Part shown: piece by piece, positions 7,967-15,998 of the stretch | Numbering within the stretch: position 1 is the stretch's first letter | Layout: each line of letters begins with the position of its first letter | Source of the DNA: Rhodococcus sovatensis | GTDB taxonomy: Bacteria; Actinomycetota; Actinomycetes; Mycobacteriales; Mycobacteriaceae | Reading direction: 5' to 3' | Assembly: GCF_037327425.1 (NCBI RefSeq) | Contig: NZ_CP147846.1 | Coordinates: forward strand, 1,488,001 to 1,552,000 | Length of the DNA stretch: 64,000 nucleotides | The notes under the pieces: model-generated | Databases searched by the model: none | What the model was told of the DNA's origin: nothing | What the model saw: the letters and a program-made list of their open reading frames with translations, nothing else | Program-made: the position numbers and the translations under genes

Positions 7967-9162
7967 GCCGGCGCCTTGTCGGAATCGCTGTCGCTGTCGT
8001 CATGATCGTGCGCGTGTGCTTCCCTCATCTTCTGGAGATGTCCCACGAGGGTGTCGATCGAGATCAGCCCGACATACTCGCCGCGACTACCGGTGACGAC
8101 GGTGGACGCGGTGCTCTCGGCGAGAAGGGCTTCCAGACCGTCCTGCAAGGTTGACTGGATCGACACGAGCTCACCGATGGGGACTCCGAGCCCGCGGAGC
8201 GTCGACGCGGTTGCAAGATGACCGGGGGAGACCCACCGCAGCGGGCGGCTTCGATCGTCGAGGATCAAACCCCACTGCCACTTACGCGAGGCGATCTTCG
8301 AGCGGATCTCGTCCACCGGATCGCTCTCCTTCGCAGTAGGACACTGCAGCAGGCGGACGTCGCGAATCCTAGTGAGCGTCAACTGCTTCAGCGACGCGTC
8401 CGCACCCACGAAGCCGGCCACCGTGTCGTTCGCTGGATTGGCAAGGATTGCTTCGGGAGTGTCGTACTGCATGATCGAGGATCGATCGCCCAGCACCGCG
8501 ATTCGATCACCGAGCTTCACGGCCTCGTTGAAGTCGTGCGTGACGAAGACGATGGTCTTTCCGAGTTCGGACTGCAGCCGCATCAGCTCGTCCTGCAGCA
8601 GTCCGCGGGTGATGGGGTCGACCGCGCCGAAGGGCTCGTCCATGAGCAGAACCGGGGGATCGGCCGCGAGTGCGCGGGCAACTCCGACGCGTTGTTGCTG
8701 TCCGCCGGACAGTTGCCGGGGATAGCGGTTTCGGTAGGTATCGGGGTCGAGTCCGACGAGGTCGAGCATCTCGTCGGTGCGGGCGGCGATCCGCTTCTTG
8801 TCCCACCCGATCAGTCCGGGAACGGTGCCGACGTTCTTTGCGATCGTCAGGTGTGGGAAGAGTCCTGCCTGTTGGATCGAGTAGCCGATTCCGCGCCGCA
8901 GTTCGTCGGGATCGATGGACAGTGCGTCCTTGCCGCCGATCGTGATCTTCCCCGAGGAGGGTTCGATCAACCGGTTGATCATCCGCATCGTGGTCGTCTT
9001 GCCACAGCCCGACGGACCGACGAACACCACGGTCTCGCCTGCGGGCACCGTCAGGGACACGTTGTCGACCGCAGCGTCCTTCTGCCCCGGATAGCGTTTG
9101 CTGACGGAGTCGAGCACGATGTCGACTCCGGAAACGTTCTGGTTGCGTACAGGTTCAGTCAC
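7963..9162 (-). CDS. osmoprotectant ABC transporter ATP-binding protein with CBS domains
   Basis: A 399-residue ProV/OpuA-type ATPase. Walker A GPSGCGKT is at 49-56, the Q-loop is near 97, LSGGQ is at 151-155 and Walker B VLLMDEP is at 171-177. A C-terminal half of about 245-375 is laid out as a CBS pair, which in OpuA senses ionic strength. The final 20 residues are rich in His and Asp (HAHDHDD then SDSDSD), which is unusual. It overlaps the upstream permease by 8 bp and the downstream permease by 4 bp. Confidence 0.93.
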   Translation of the reverse strand: MTEPVRNQNVSGVDIVLDSVSKRYPGQKDAAVDNVSLTVPAGETVVFVGPSGCGKTTTMRMINRLIEPSSGKITIGGKDALSIDPDELRRGIGYSIQQAGLFPHLTIAKNVGTVPGLIGWDKKRIAARTDEMLDLVGLDPDTYRNRYPRQLSGGQQQRVGVARALAADPPVLLMDEPFGAVDPITRGLLQDELMRLQSELGKTIVFVTHDFNEAVKLGDRIAVLGDRSSIMQYDTPEAILANPANDTVAGFVGADASLKQLTLTRIRDVRLLQCPTAKESDPVDEIRSKIASRKWQWGLILDDRSRPLRWVSPGHLATASTLRGLGVPIGELVSIQSTLQDGLEALLAESTASTVVTGSRGEYVGLISIDTLVGHLQKMREAHAHDHDDSDSDSDKAPA

Positions 9163-9805
9163 GGATACCCCTCGAGGTTGTGAGACGGCCGACGAGGACG
9201 AGGATGCCGTCGACGATGAGAGCGAGGACGACGATGAGCACGGTGCCGACGAGCGCCTGCGGGACGGCGTTGGGGCTGCCGACCCTGGACAGACCGGAGA
9301 AGATGAGATTGCCGAGTCCGGGGCCCTTCGCGTACGCGGCGATTGCGAGGATGCCGAAGATCATCTGGGTACTCACGCGCATGCCGGCGAGAATCGACGG
9401 CCATGCGAGCGGCATTTCGATCCTGGTGAGGATCTTCACCCGGTTCAAGCCGATGCCCTTGGCTGCGTCGGTGACGGCGGGGTCCACCGATGCGAGACCG
9501 ATGATGGTGTTTCGGATGATCGGAAGTAGCGCGTACAGCACCAATGCGGTGATGGTCGGGGCCACGCCCAGTCCGAGAATCGGAATCAGCAAGCCCAGCA
9601 GAGCGAACGAAGGGATCGTCAGTATCGTGCTGGCCAGCGCGGTGGCAATCGCCGAGCCGGCGGGGGAGCGGTAGACGAGAATTCCGATGACGATCGCGAA
9701 GATCGTGGCGATGATGATCGACTGCACGACCGCGGACACGTGGAGATAAGAGTCCGTGAGTAGCTGTTGTCGCCGGACCGAGACAAAGCTCCAGAGTGCG
9801 TCCAT
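9155..9805 (-). CDS. osmoprotectant ABC transporter permease (first)
   Basis: A 216-residue permease with five or six membrane helices and the transport-system loop (VTDAAKGIGLNRVKILTRIEMP). The start is taken at the ATG at 9805 (MDALWSFV); the frame continues to 10006 but the extra residues are not family-like. It is the promoter-proximal gene of the four-gene transporter operon and would form a heterodimeric channel with the product of 7133-7966. Confidence 0.88.
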   Translation of the reverse strand: MDALWSFVSVRRQQLLTDSYLHVSAVVQSIIIATIFAIVIGILVYRSPAGSAIATALASTILTIPSFALLGLLIPILGLGVAPTITALVLYALLPIIRNTIIGLASVDPAVTDAAKGIGLNRVKILTRIEMPLAWPSILAGMRVSTQMIFGILAIAAYAKGPGLGNLIFSGLSRVGSPNAVPQALVGTVLIVVLALIVDGILVLVGRLTTSRGIRD

Positions 9806-10028
9806 TGCGGGTAAACCCACCCTCTTCCCGAGTACGGCTTCCGACTGCGCGCGCAGACCGACAGCTTGAGAGTGGCTGACTTGGCGGAGAAGTAAACCCC
9901 TTTTCGTGAATTTCGTTGCCTGCTGTACACAACTTTCGGTGGGTCGACCGGCCACCCCATCGCTTGAATGGTCCATCCATACGCGTAGATAGCTGCGGTG
10001 CGACATGCAAGCGAAGTGGGGATACGCA
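9806..10028. other. intergenic leader of the transporter operon
   Basis: About 220 bp without a credible gene between the first permease and the hairpin at 10029. It should hold the promoter of the minus-strand transporter operon. I could not pick out a convincing -10/-35 pair or operator, and I see no riboswitch fold. Confidence 0.5.
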
Positions 10029-10082
10029 CGAACGAGCCCACCCGTGCCGCGTGGAAAACTGCGGCTCGGATGGGCTCGTTCG
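10029..10082 (-). terminator. hairpin terminator after glnA1
   Basis: Sixteen-base arms (CGAACGAGCCCACCCG at 10029 and its complement at 10067, one mismatch) are separated by a 22-base loop. The hairpin begins about 35 bases after the glnA1 stop. No clear T-tract follows, so termination may be weak or Rho-assisted; it also sits ahead of the transporter operon. Confidence 0.6.
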
Positions 10083-10117
10083 TTGGTACTGCTGGAGCTA
10101 CCAGCGATATGTACCGA

Positions 10118-11554
10118 TCACACGTCGTAGTAGAGCTGGAACTCGTACGGGTGCGGACGGAGGTTGACCGGAGCGATTTCCTGCTCGCGCTTGAGCGAGA
10201 TCCAGGTCTCGATGAGGTCGGTTGTGAAGACGCCACCCTCGGTGAGGTACTCGTGGTCGGCTTCGAGGCGATCGATCACGGCGTCGAGCGAGGTCGGAGC
10301 CTGAGGAATGTTCTTGGCCTCCTCGGGCGGCAACTCGTAGAGGTCCTTGTCGACCGGAGCCTGCGGCTCGATCTTGTTCTTGATTCCGTCCAGGCCTGCC
10401 ATCATCTGGGCAGCGAAGTTCAGGTACGGGTTGCCCGAGCTGTCCGGCGCGCGGAATTCGAGGCGCTTGGCCTTCGGGTTGTTGCCGGTGATCGGGATAC
10501 GCACTGCCGCAGAGCGGTTGCGCTGGCTGTAGACGAGGTTGATGGGGGCCTCGTAGCCCGGCACCAGACGGTGGTACGAGTTGATCGTCGGGTTGGTGAA
10601 CGCCAACAGTGACGGTGCGTGGTGCAGGATGCCGCCGATGTAGTGGCGGGCCAGATCCGACAGTCCGGCGTATCCGGCTTCGTCGTGGAAGAGTGGCTTG
10701 CCGTCCTTCCACAGCGACTGGTGGACGTGCATGCCCGAGCCGTTGTCACCGAAGAGTGGCTTCGGCATGAAGGTGGCGGACTTGCCTGCCTTCCATGCTG
10801 TGTTCTTGACGATGTACTTGAACAGCTGCAGATCATCTGCAGCGGCAAGCAGCGTGTTGAACTTGTAGTTGATCTCCTGCTGTCCGCCGGTGCCGACCTC
10901 GTGATGGCCACGCTCGAGCTCGAAGCCTGCGTTCTGCAGGTTCGTAGAGATCTCATCACGCAGGTCTACGTAGTGGTCGTACGGTGCGACGGGGAAGTAT
11001 CCACCCTTGGGGCGGACCTTGTAGCCGAGGTTGGGGCTGCCGTCTGCGTTGGCCTCGACACCGGTGTTCCAGGAACCCGAGATGGAGTCGAGCTCGTAGA
11101 ACGCGCTGTTGATGCCGGAGTCGTAGCGAACCGAGTCGAAGATGTAGAACTCGGCCTCGGCGCCGAAAAACGCGGTGTCGGCAATGCCGGTGGACACCAG
11201 GTATTCCTCGGCCTTGCGAGCCACGTTGCGCGGGTCGCGGCTGTAGGACTCGCGAGTGAACGGATCGTGGACGAAGAAGTTGACGTTGAGGGTCTTCGCG
11301 GCGCGGAACGGGTCGACCTGCGCGGTCGTCACGTCGGGCAGGAGCATCATGTCCGACTCGTGAATGGACTGGAACCCGCGGACGGACGAACCGTCGAATG
11401 CAAGGCCGTCTTCGAAGACATCCTGCGTGAACGCAGACGCCGGGATCGAGAAGTGCTGCTGAATGCCGGGGAGATCCGTGAATCGGATATCCACGTATTC
11501 GATATTCTCGTCGGCGATGAACTTGATGACCTCTTCGGCCGTGGTGAAAGCCAC
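10118..11554 (-). CDS. glnA1: type I glutamine synthetase GlnA1, adenylylation-regulated
   Basis: A 478-residue glutamine synthetase, the principal ammonium-assimilating enzyme. Seen motifs are FDGSSVRGF, EAEFYIFD, KPLFGDNGSGMHVHQSLW and LVPGYEAP. The adenylylation loop is intact: DLYELPPEEA with the target Tyr at residue 406, so GlnE (2018-5062) should modify it. Length equals that recalled for M. tuberculosis GlnA1. A GlnR-like box and a good promoter lie upstream at 11590-11641 and a hairpin lies downstream, so it is transcribed alone. Confidence 0.98.
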   Translation of the reverse strand: MAFTTAEEVIKFIADENIEYVDIRFTDLPGIQQHFSIPASAFTQDVFEDGLAFDGSSVRGFQSIHESDMMLLPDVTTAQVDPFRAAKTLNVNFFVHDPFTRESYSRDPRNVARKAEEYLVSTGIADTAFFGAEAEFYIFDSVRYDSGINSAFYELDSISGSWNTGVEANADGSPNLGYKVRPKGGYFPVAPYDHYVDLRDEISTNLQNAGFELERGHHEVGTGGQQEINYKFNTLLAAADDLQLFKYIVKNTAWKAGKSATFMPKPLFGDNGSGMHVHQSLWKDGKPLFHDEAGYAGLSDLARHYIGGILHHAPSLLAFTNPTINSYHRLVPGYEAPINLVYSQRNRSAAVRIPITGNNPKAKRLEFRAPDSSGNPYLNFAAQMMAGLDGIKNKIEPQAPVDKDLYELPPEEAKNIPQAPTSLDAVIDRLEADHEYLTEGGVFTTDLIETWISLKREQEIAPVNLRPHPYEFQLYYDV

Positions 11555-11589
11555 GCTGTTACTCCTTTGTTGAGTCCGTCGACCTGCAC

Positions 11590-11619
11590 GTTATGGACTT
11601 GGTGTTGCCCGCCAGTCAA
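11590..11619 (-). promoter_or_regulatory. glnA1 promoter
   Basis: Reading the minus strand, TTGACT (11619-11614), an 18-bp spacer and CATAAC (11595-11590) lie about 36 bp before the glnA1 ATG. The AAAGGAG ribosome-binding site follows just before the start. Confidence 0.6.
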
Positions 11620-11625
11620 GGCTGT

Positions 11626-11641
11626 GTTTCGCCCGTGTTAC
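11626..11641 (-). promoter_or_regulatory. GlnR box of glnA1
   Basis: On the minus strand, GTAAC-ACGGGC-GAAAC fits the gTnAC-n6-GnAAC pattern of actinobacterial GlnR sites closely. It ends 6 bp upstream of the -35 hexamer, the normal place for an activator. Confidence 0.6.
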
Positions 11642-11778
11642 ACGTCGTGCGTTATGCACACAGCCGTCGAGCGACGGCATGTCCGATTCGCGATGCGATA
11701 CGAATGTGCCGTGCTCTTCCGCACACACTACGGTGACGACTTCGCGACGGGTGGACGTCGGCGCCTATCCTGGTGTCC

Positions 11779-12249
11779 ATGGCACGAATGACAGGCTCCT
11801 GGTTGTCCGGACCGAACTCTGCCTTGCCGGAGGACGGCACGGAGCAGAACTTTCCCGGTGAGCGACTAGGGCTGCCGTCGAACGGTCCAGGCGCATTGGC
11901 CGGTCTCGGCCGGCGCACCGGTGCGCTGGTGGTCGACTGGTTGATGTCGATGGGAATTTCGGCATTGATCGTCAGCGTGACCGGAACTCAAATGTCGATG
12001 TCGACCATCACGTTGCTCGTGTGGTTCGTACTCGGAGTCGGGACCGTTACCGTCTTTTCGTTCACGCCGGGTCAGCTGATCGCCGGAATCCAGGTGGCGC
12101 GGGTCGACGCCCAGGCGCGAGTCGGATTCGTCCGGGCGCTCGTCCGCACATTCTTTCTCATGTTCGTCGTCCCGGCCGTGATCTCGGACCAGGATGGCCG
12201 CGGGATGCACGACCGGGCGACGGGAACCGCGATGGTGCGCGGACGCTGA
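11779..12249 (+). CDS. RDD-family membrane protein
   Basis: A 156-residue protein with an N-terminal soluble segment of about 45 residues and an RDD domain: LGRRTGALVVDWL near 47 supplies the Arg and Asp, followed by two or three membrane helices and a conserved RDGRGMHDRATGT-like ending (DQDGRGMHDRATGT). The function of RDD proteins is mostly unknown; some are linked to ion exchange. The ATG at 11779 is preferred, with a GTG at 11773 and an ATG at 11788 as alternatives. It is divergent from glnA1, as in mycobacteria, and convergent with the DUF4191 gene. Confidence 0.8.
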   Translation: MARMTGSWLSGPNSALPEDGTEQNFPGERLGLPSNGPGALAGLGRRTGALVVDWLMSMGISALIVSVTGTQMSMSTITLLVWFVLGVGTVTVFSFTPGQLIAGIQVARVDAQARVGFVRALVRTFFLMFVVPAVISDQDGRGMHDRATGTAMVRGR

Positions 12250-12279
12250 CCCGCGCGCCGGTCGTCGTCCTGCGACCGA

Positions 12280-13044
12280 TCAGCGACGCCTGATGGTGCG
12301 CTGAACGCCCTTCATCTTTGCTCCACCGGGGATCGGCCCCTTCGGCATTGCCGGACCGCCCTTCGTGCCCAGTGCTGCCAGGCGCGATTCGATGGTGTCC
12401 ATGCGCTTGGTGTCGATGTTGTTCGGCAGCTTGGTCAGGTACTTCTGCAGACCGGACAGCGGGATCTGGTTGTCACCGTTTCCGATCACGATGTCGTAGA
12501 TCGGGGTGTCGCCGACGAGCCTGGCAGTCTTCTTCTTCTCCTGCGCGAGAAGAGCCTTCACGCGCTGAGGTGCGCCCTCGGCGATGAGGATCACACCGGG
12601 CTTGCCGATGACACGATGAACCGCATCGAGCTGGGTGGTCCCGGCGACGGCATTGCTCACTCGCCAGGATCCGCGCAGGTTGTCCAGTGCCCAGGCTGCG
12701 GCGCCTGCCTGGCCGTCGGCCTTCTTGTACACCGACTTCTGCACTCGGCGTCCGAAGATGATGAACGCGACGAGCACACCGATCAAGAGACCGAAGGGCA
12801 ACAAGAACCACTCGACTCCGAAGATCAGGCCGATCAGGAACGCAACGAGCGTGATCCCGACGATGGCACCGATCATCAGCGGGAGAAGCAGCTTGTCTTC
12901 TTTCCGCTGCATCTGGAACGCCTGCCACAGCTGGCCGCGACGTTCCTTGGATGCCTTCTTGCGCGCAGCCTTTGCTGCTGCTTTTGCCTCTTTGCTGGGC
13001 TTGCCTGCTTTGCCTGCTTTGCCCGCTTTACTGCCGTTCGCCAT
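12280..13044 (-). CDS. DUF4191 membrane protein
   Basis: A 254-residue protein with a very Lys/Ala-rich N-terminus (repeated KAGK then AKAAAKAARKKA), two membrane helices near 55-100, and a cytoplasmic C-terminal domain of about 150 residues. It matches the conserved actinobacterial DUF4191 family that follows lipA. No function is established. It lies 54 bp after lipA and is probably the last gene of the lipoate unit. Confidence 0.85.
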   Translation of the reverse strand: MANGSKAGKAGKAGKPSKEAKAAAKAARKKASKERRGQLWQAFQMQRKEDKLLLPLMIGAIVGITLVAFLIGLIFGVEWFLLPFGLLIGVLVAFIIFGRRVQKSVYKKADGQAGAAAWALDNLRGSWRVSNAVAGTTQLDAVHRVIGKPGVILIAEGAPQRVKALLAQEKKKTARLVGDTPIYDIVIGNGDNQIPLSGLQKYLTKLPNNIDTKRMDTIESRLAALGTKGGPAMPKGPIPGGAKMKGVQRTIRRR

Positions 13045-13098
13045 GCTTCACAGGATACGGCCCGTGTCGACCGTGATCTGCACCGCGCCGGAAGTGAC

Positions 13099-14142
13099 TC
13101 AGCGAGCAGCCAACCGAGCCATCAAGGAACTGGCTTCCTGCGACGCCTCGCCGCCTTCGACCAAGTGAGCCATGCTCTCCGGCAGCACCCGTCCGTGATG
13201 CGCCATTGCCTGCGCGTACAGCCGACCGGCTCGGTAGGACGAACGGACCAACGGCCCGGCAAGCACGCCTGCGAAACCGACCTCGGTGGCGTAGTCGGAG
13301 TGCTCGACGAACTCCTCGGGCTTGACCCAGCGCTCGACCGGATGATGGCGAGGAGACGGACGAAGGTACTGAGTGATGGTAAGGATGTCGCAGCCTGCCT
13401 CGTGCAGGTCGCGGATCGCTTCCTGAACCTCTTCCGGGGTCTCGCCCATTCCGAGGATGAGGTTGGACTTGGTGACGAGGCCGTCGTCACGCGCAGCGGT
13501 TATGACATCCATCGAACGCTGGTAGCGGAATGCGGGTCGGATCCGCTTGAAGATCCGAGGAACGGTCTCGACGTTGTGCGCGAGTACCTCGGGCCGAGAG
13601 GAGAACACCTCGGCAAGCTGATCCGGCTTGGCGTTGAAGTCGGGGATCAGGAGTTCGACACCAGTGTTCGGGTTGAGCCTCTTGATGTACCGCACGGTCT
13701 CTGCATAGAGCCACGCACCGCCGTCTTCGAGGTCGTCACGTGCCACGCCGGTGATGGTGGAGTAGCGCAAGCCCATAGCCTGAACGCTCTCCGCAACACG
13801 ACGGGGCTCGTCACGGTCGAGATCTTCGGGTTTGCCCGTGTCGATCTGGCAGAAATCGCAGCGGCGGGTGCACTGCTCACCGCCGATCAGGAAGGTCGCC
13901 TCGCGGTCTTCCCAGCATTCGTAGATGTTGGGGCAGCCAGCTTCCTCACACACGGTGTGCAAGCCTTCGCGCTTCACAAGACCCTTGAGCTCGGTGTATT
14001 CGGGGCCCATCTTTGCCTTGGTCTTGATCCAGCTGGGCTTGCGTTCGATCGGGGTCTCCGCGTTTCGGATCTCGAGGCGAAGTAGTTTGCGTCCGGGTGG
14101 GGCGAGCGCAGCGTCGGGGGGTGTTTTTGGGGCCACAGTCAC
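13099..14142 (-). CDS. lipA: lipoyl synthase
   Basis: A 347-residue radical SAM enzyme that inserts two sulfurs into protein-bound octanoyl groups. Both cluster motifs are visible: the auxiliary-cluster CEEAGCPNIYEC (C-x4-C-x5-C) near residue 65 and the SAM-cluster CTRRCDFC near 95. A GTG start at 14142 gives the usual length. It follows lipB by 10 bp, and substrates for modification (the two-lipoyl E2 protein at 15999) are encoded in the same unit. Confidence 0.97.
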   Translation of the reverse strand: MTVAPKTPPDAALAPPGRKLLRLEIRNAETPIERKPSWIKTKAKMGPEYTELKGLVKREGLHTVCEEAGCPNIYECWEDREATFLIGGEQCTRRCDFCQIDTGKPEDLDRDEPRRVAESVQAMGLRYSTITGVARDDLEDGGAWLYAETVRYIKRLNPNTGVELLIPDFNAKPDQLAEVFSSRPEVLAHNVETVPRIFKRIRPAFRYQRSMDVITAARDDGLVTKSNLILGMGETPEEVQEAIRDLHEAGCDILTITQYLRPSPRHHPVERWVKPEEFVEHSDYATEVGFAGVLAGPLVRSSYRAGRLYAQAMAHHGRVLPESMAHLVEGGEASQEASSLMARLAAR

Positions 14143-14152
14143 AATTTCGATG

Positions 14153-14917
14153 CTACGCGCCGAACTTCATCGTCGTGAACTGCGGGCTACTCGCTGCTTT
14201 TACCACGTCCACACGCGCAACCGGGTGATCGGCGACTTCGAGGCTGCCGTCGAGTGCGGCCTCGACAGCGGACACGACAGCCGGAATCACCTCCGCGACC
14301 GTGACATCGCGATCGAGCTCGCTCGACAGTGAGGTGACCCCTGCATCGGCGATCCCACACGGGACGATTGCATCGAATCCGGACGTCGAAGAATTGCAGT
14401 TCAACGAGAAGCCGTGCAGCGTCACTCCGCGCTGGACGCGGACGCCTATCGCTGCGATCTTGCGTTCGGGGACCGTCGCGCCGTTCTTCGTACCGGCGGC
14501 GAGCCATACGCCCGACCTGCCGTCGATACGACCGCAGTCGATGCCGAGATCGGTGCACACCGCGATCAACGCTTCCTCGATTCGCCGCACATAGCGCACC
14601 ACGTCGATCGGTTGCGCCAGCTTCACGATGGGGTATCCGACAAGTTGGCCGGGACCGTGCCAGGTGATCTTGCCACCACGATCGACCTCGATGACCGGTG
14701 TTCCGTCCGTCGGGCGATCCTCGGGGGACGTGCGTCGCCCAGCGGTGTACACGGAAGGATGCTCGAGAAGTAGAAGTGTGTCTCGGCCTCTGCCGTCGGC
14801 GCGCATGTCGGCGAGCTCTCGCTGACGGTCCAGAGCTTCCAGGTAGTCGATCGAACCGATCTCCTGGACGTCGATCGGATCAGAACTCTCCCGAGCAGAG
14901 ATTCCAGCAGTGTCCAT
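14153..14917 (-). CDS. lipB: octanoyltransferase
   Basis: A 254-residue enzyme that moves octanoate from acyl carrier protein to a lipoyl-domain lysine. Family landmarks include HPSVYTAGRR, GGKITWHGPGQLVGYPI and a C-terminal PCGIADAGVTSL that holds the acyl-thioester Cys. The ATG at 14917 (MDTAGIS) is chosen; the frame is open for 13 more codons upstream. It is coupled to lipA. Confidence 0.95.
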   Translation of the reverse strand: MDTAGISARESSDPIDVQEIGSIDYLEALDRQRELADMRADGRGRDTLLLLEHPSVYTAGRRTSPEDRPTDGTPVIEVDRGGKITWHGPGQLVGYPIVKLAQPIDVVRYVRRIEEALIAVCTDLGIDCGRIDGRSGVWLAAGTKNGATVPERKIAAIGVRVQRGVTLHGFSLNCNSSTSGFDAIVPCGIADAGVTSLSSELDRDVTVAEVIPAVVSAVEAALDGSLEVADHPVARVDVVKAASSPQFTTMKFGA

Positions 14918-14958
14918 AGGTGACGACGTTACGCCAGGCGTTGCACGGCTCGGCAACG

Positions 14959-15849
14959 TCAGTTCCCGACTACCGCCCGCAGTGCCTCACCGACGGTGTG
15001 ATGCGTGAACGCGAAGCCGGTGTCTTCCAAGACCTTGGGTATCGCCCGTGGCCCGGTCAGAACCGCTTCTTCGGCGAACTCACCGATGACCAACTTGAGA
15101 GCGAATCCAGGTACGACCCACGGTGCAGGACGTTTGATTGCACGAGCGAATGCACTGTTGAACTGTGCGTAGGTGACCGGAGCCGGACCCACCATGTTCA
15201 CGGGACCGCGCACGGTGTCGTTTTCCAACCCGTGGACTATCGCGCCGATCTCGTCGTCGAGTGAGATCCACGGGAAGTACTGACGCCCACTCCCGAGGCG
15301 GCCCCCGAGACACAGCAGGTACAGCGGGCGCAGCTTGTCCATCATTCCGCCGCGACGAGACAACACGACGCCGCTGCGCAATAGAACTGTGCGCACTCCA
15401 GCCTCGCTCGCCGCCGTCGTCGCACCTTCCCAATCGCGGCACACCTCAGCGAGGAAACCTGCACCGACGCCGTCCGATTCGTCGACGACTCGGTCACCGG
15501 TGTCCCCGTAGAAGTTGACGCCGCTGGCGTTGACGAGCGTCGGAACGCCGAACTTCACACATGCGTCGGCCAGTACCTCGGTCGGAGTGATGCGGCTGTC
15601 GCGAACCTGCTGCTTGTACGCACCCGACCATCGTTTGTCACCGATTCCGACTCCGCACAGGTTCACCACAGCATCGGCCGAGCGCAACGCTTTTTCGTCG
15701 ATGCTGCCGTTCGGTGGATCCCATCGGAATTCGTCGGGGCCCGCCGGCGCACGGCGTACGAGCCTCGACACCTCATGGCCCTTGCCTCGCAGCGACGCTA
15801 CGAGCGAGGTACCGATCAACCCTGAAGAACCTGCAATCACGACGCGCAT
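14959..15849 (-). CDS. TIGR01777 (SDR39U1-type) epimerase-like protein
   Basis: A 296-residue atypical SDR with GSSGLIG near residues 7-13, LCGVGIGDKRW near 68-78 and a C-terminal DUF1731-like tail. This family is widespread and uncharacterised. It lies between the E2 gene and lipB, the same position as Rv2216 in mycobacteria, so a link to lipoate-dependent enzymes is possible but unproven. Confidence 0.85.
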   Translation of the reverse strand: MRVVIAGSSGLIGTSLVASLRGKGHEVSRLVRRAPAGPDEFRWDPPNGSIDEKALRSADAVVNLCGVGIGDKRWSGAYKQQVRDSRITPTEVLADACVKFGVPTLVNASGVNFYGDTGDRVVDESDGVGAGFLAEVCRDWEGATTAASEAGVRTVLLRSGVVLSRRGGMMDKLRPLYLLCLGGRLGSGRQYFPWISLDDEIGAIVHGLENDTVRGPVNMVGPAPVTYAQFNSAFARAIKRPAPWVVPGFALKLVIGEFAEEAVLTGPRAIPKVLEDTGFAFTHHTVGEALRAVVGN

Positions 15850-15879
15850 GACTTCTTGACGCCCCTCCTCGACACTTAC

Positions 15880-15910
15880 GGGGCACCACCCGCGATGCGA
15901 ATGGTGCCCC
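15880..15910 (-). terminator. hairpin after sucB
   Basis: Nine-base perfect arms (GGGGCACCA and its complement) with a 13-base loop lie about 90 bp after the sucB stop on the minus strand. It may attenuate read-through from sucB into the epimerase-lipB-lipA genes. Confidence 0.5.
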
Positions 15911-15998
15911 GACTGTGTGTTACTCCCCGTACGTTCGGGGACCGATCAAGCTTTCGGCTCTGACTTCACGATACAGACGACGCCGACTGCGTGCCTTT

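Noticed and set aside
12616..14085. 489-codon plus-strand frame across DUF4191 and lipA
   Set aside because: It spans two real genes on the other strand and the predicted protein has no family-like motifs.
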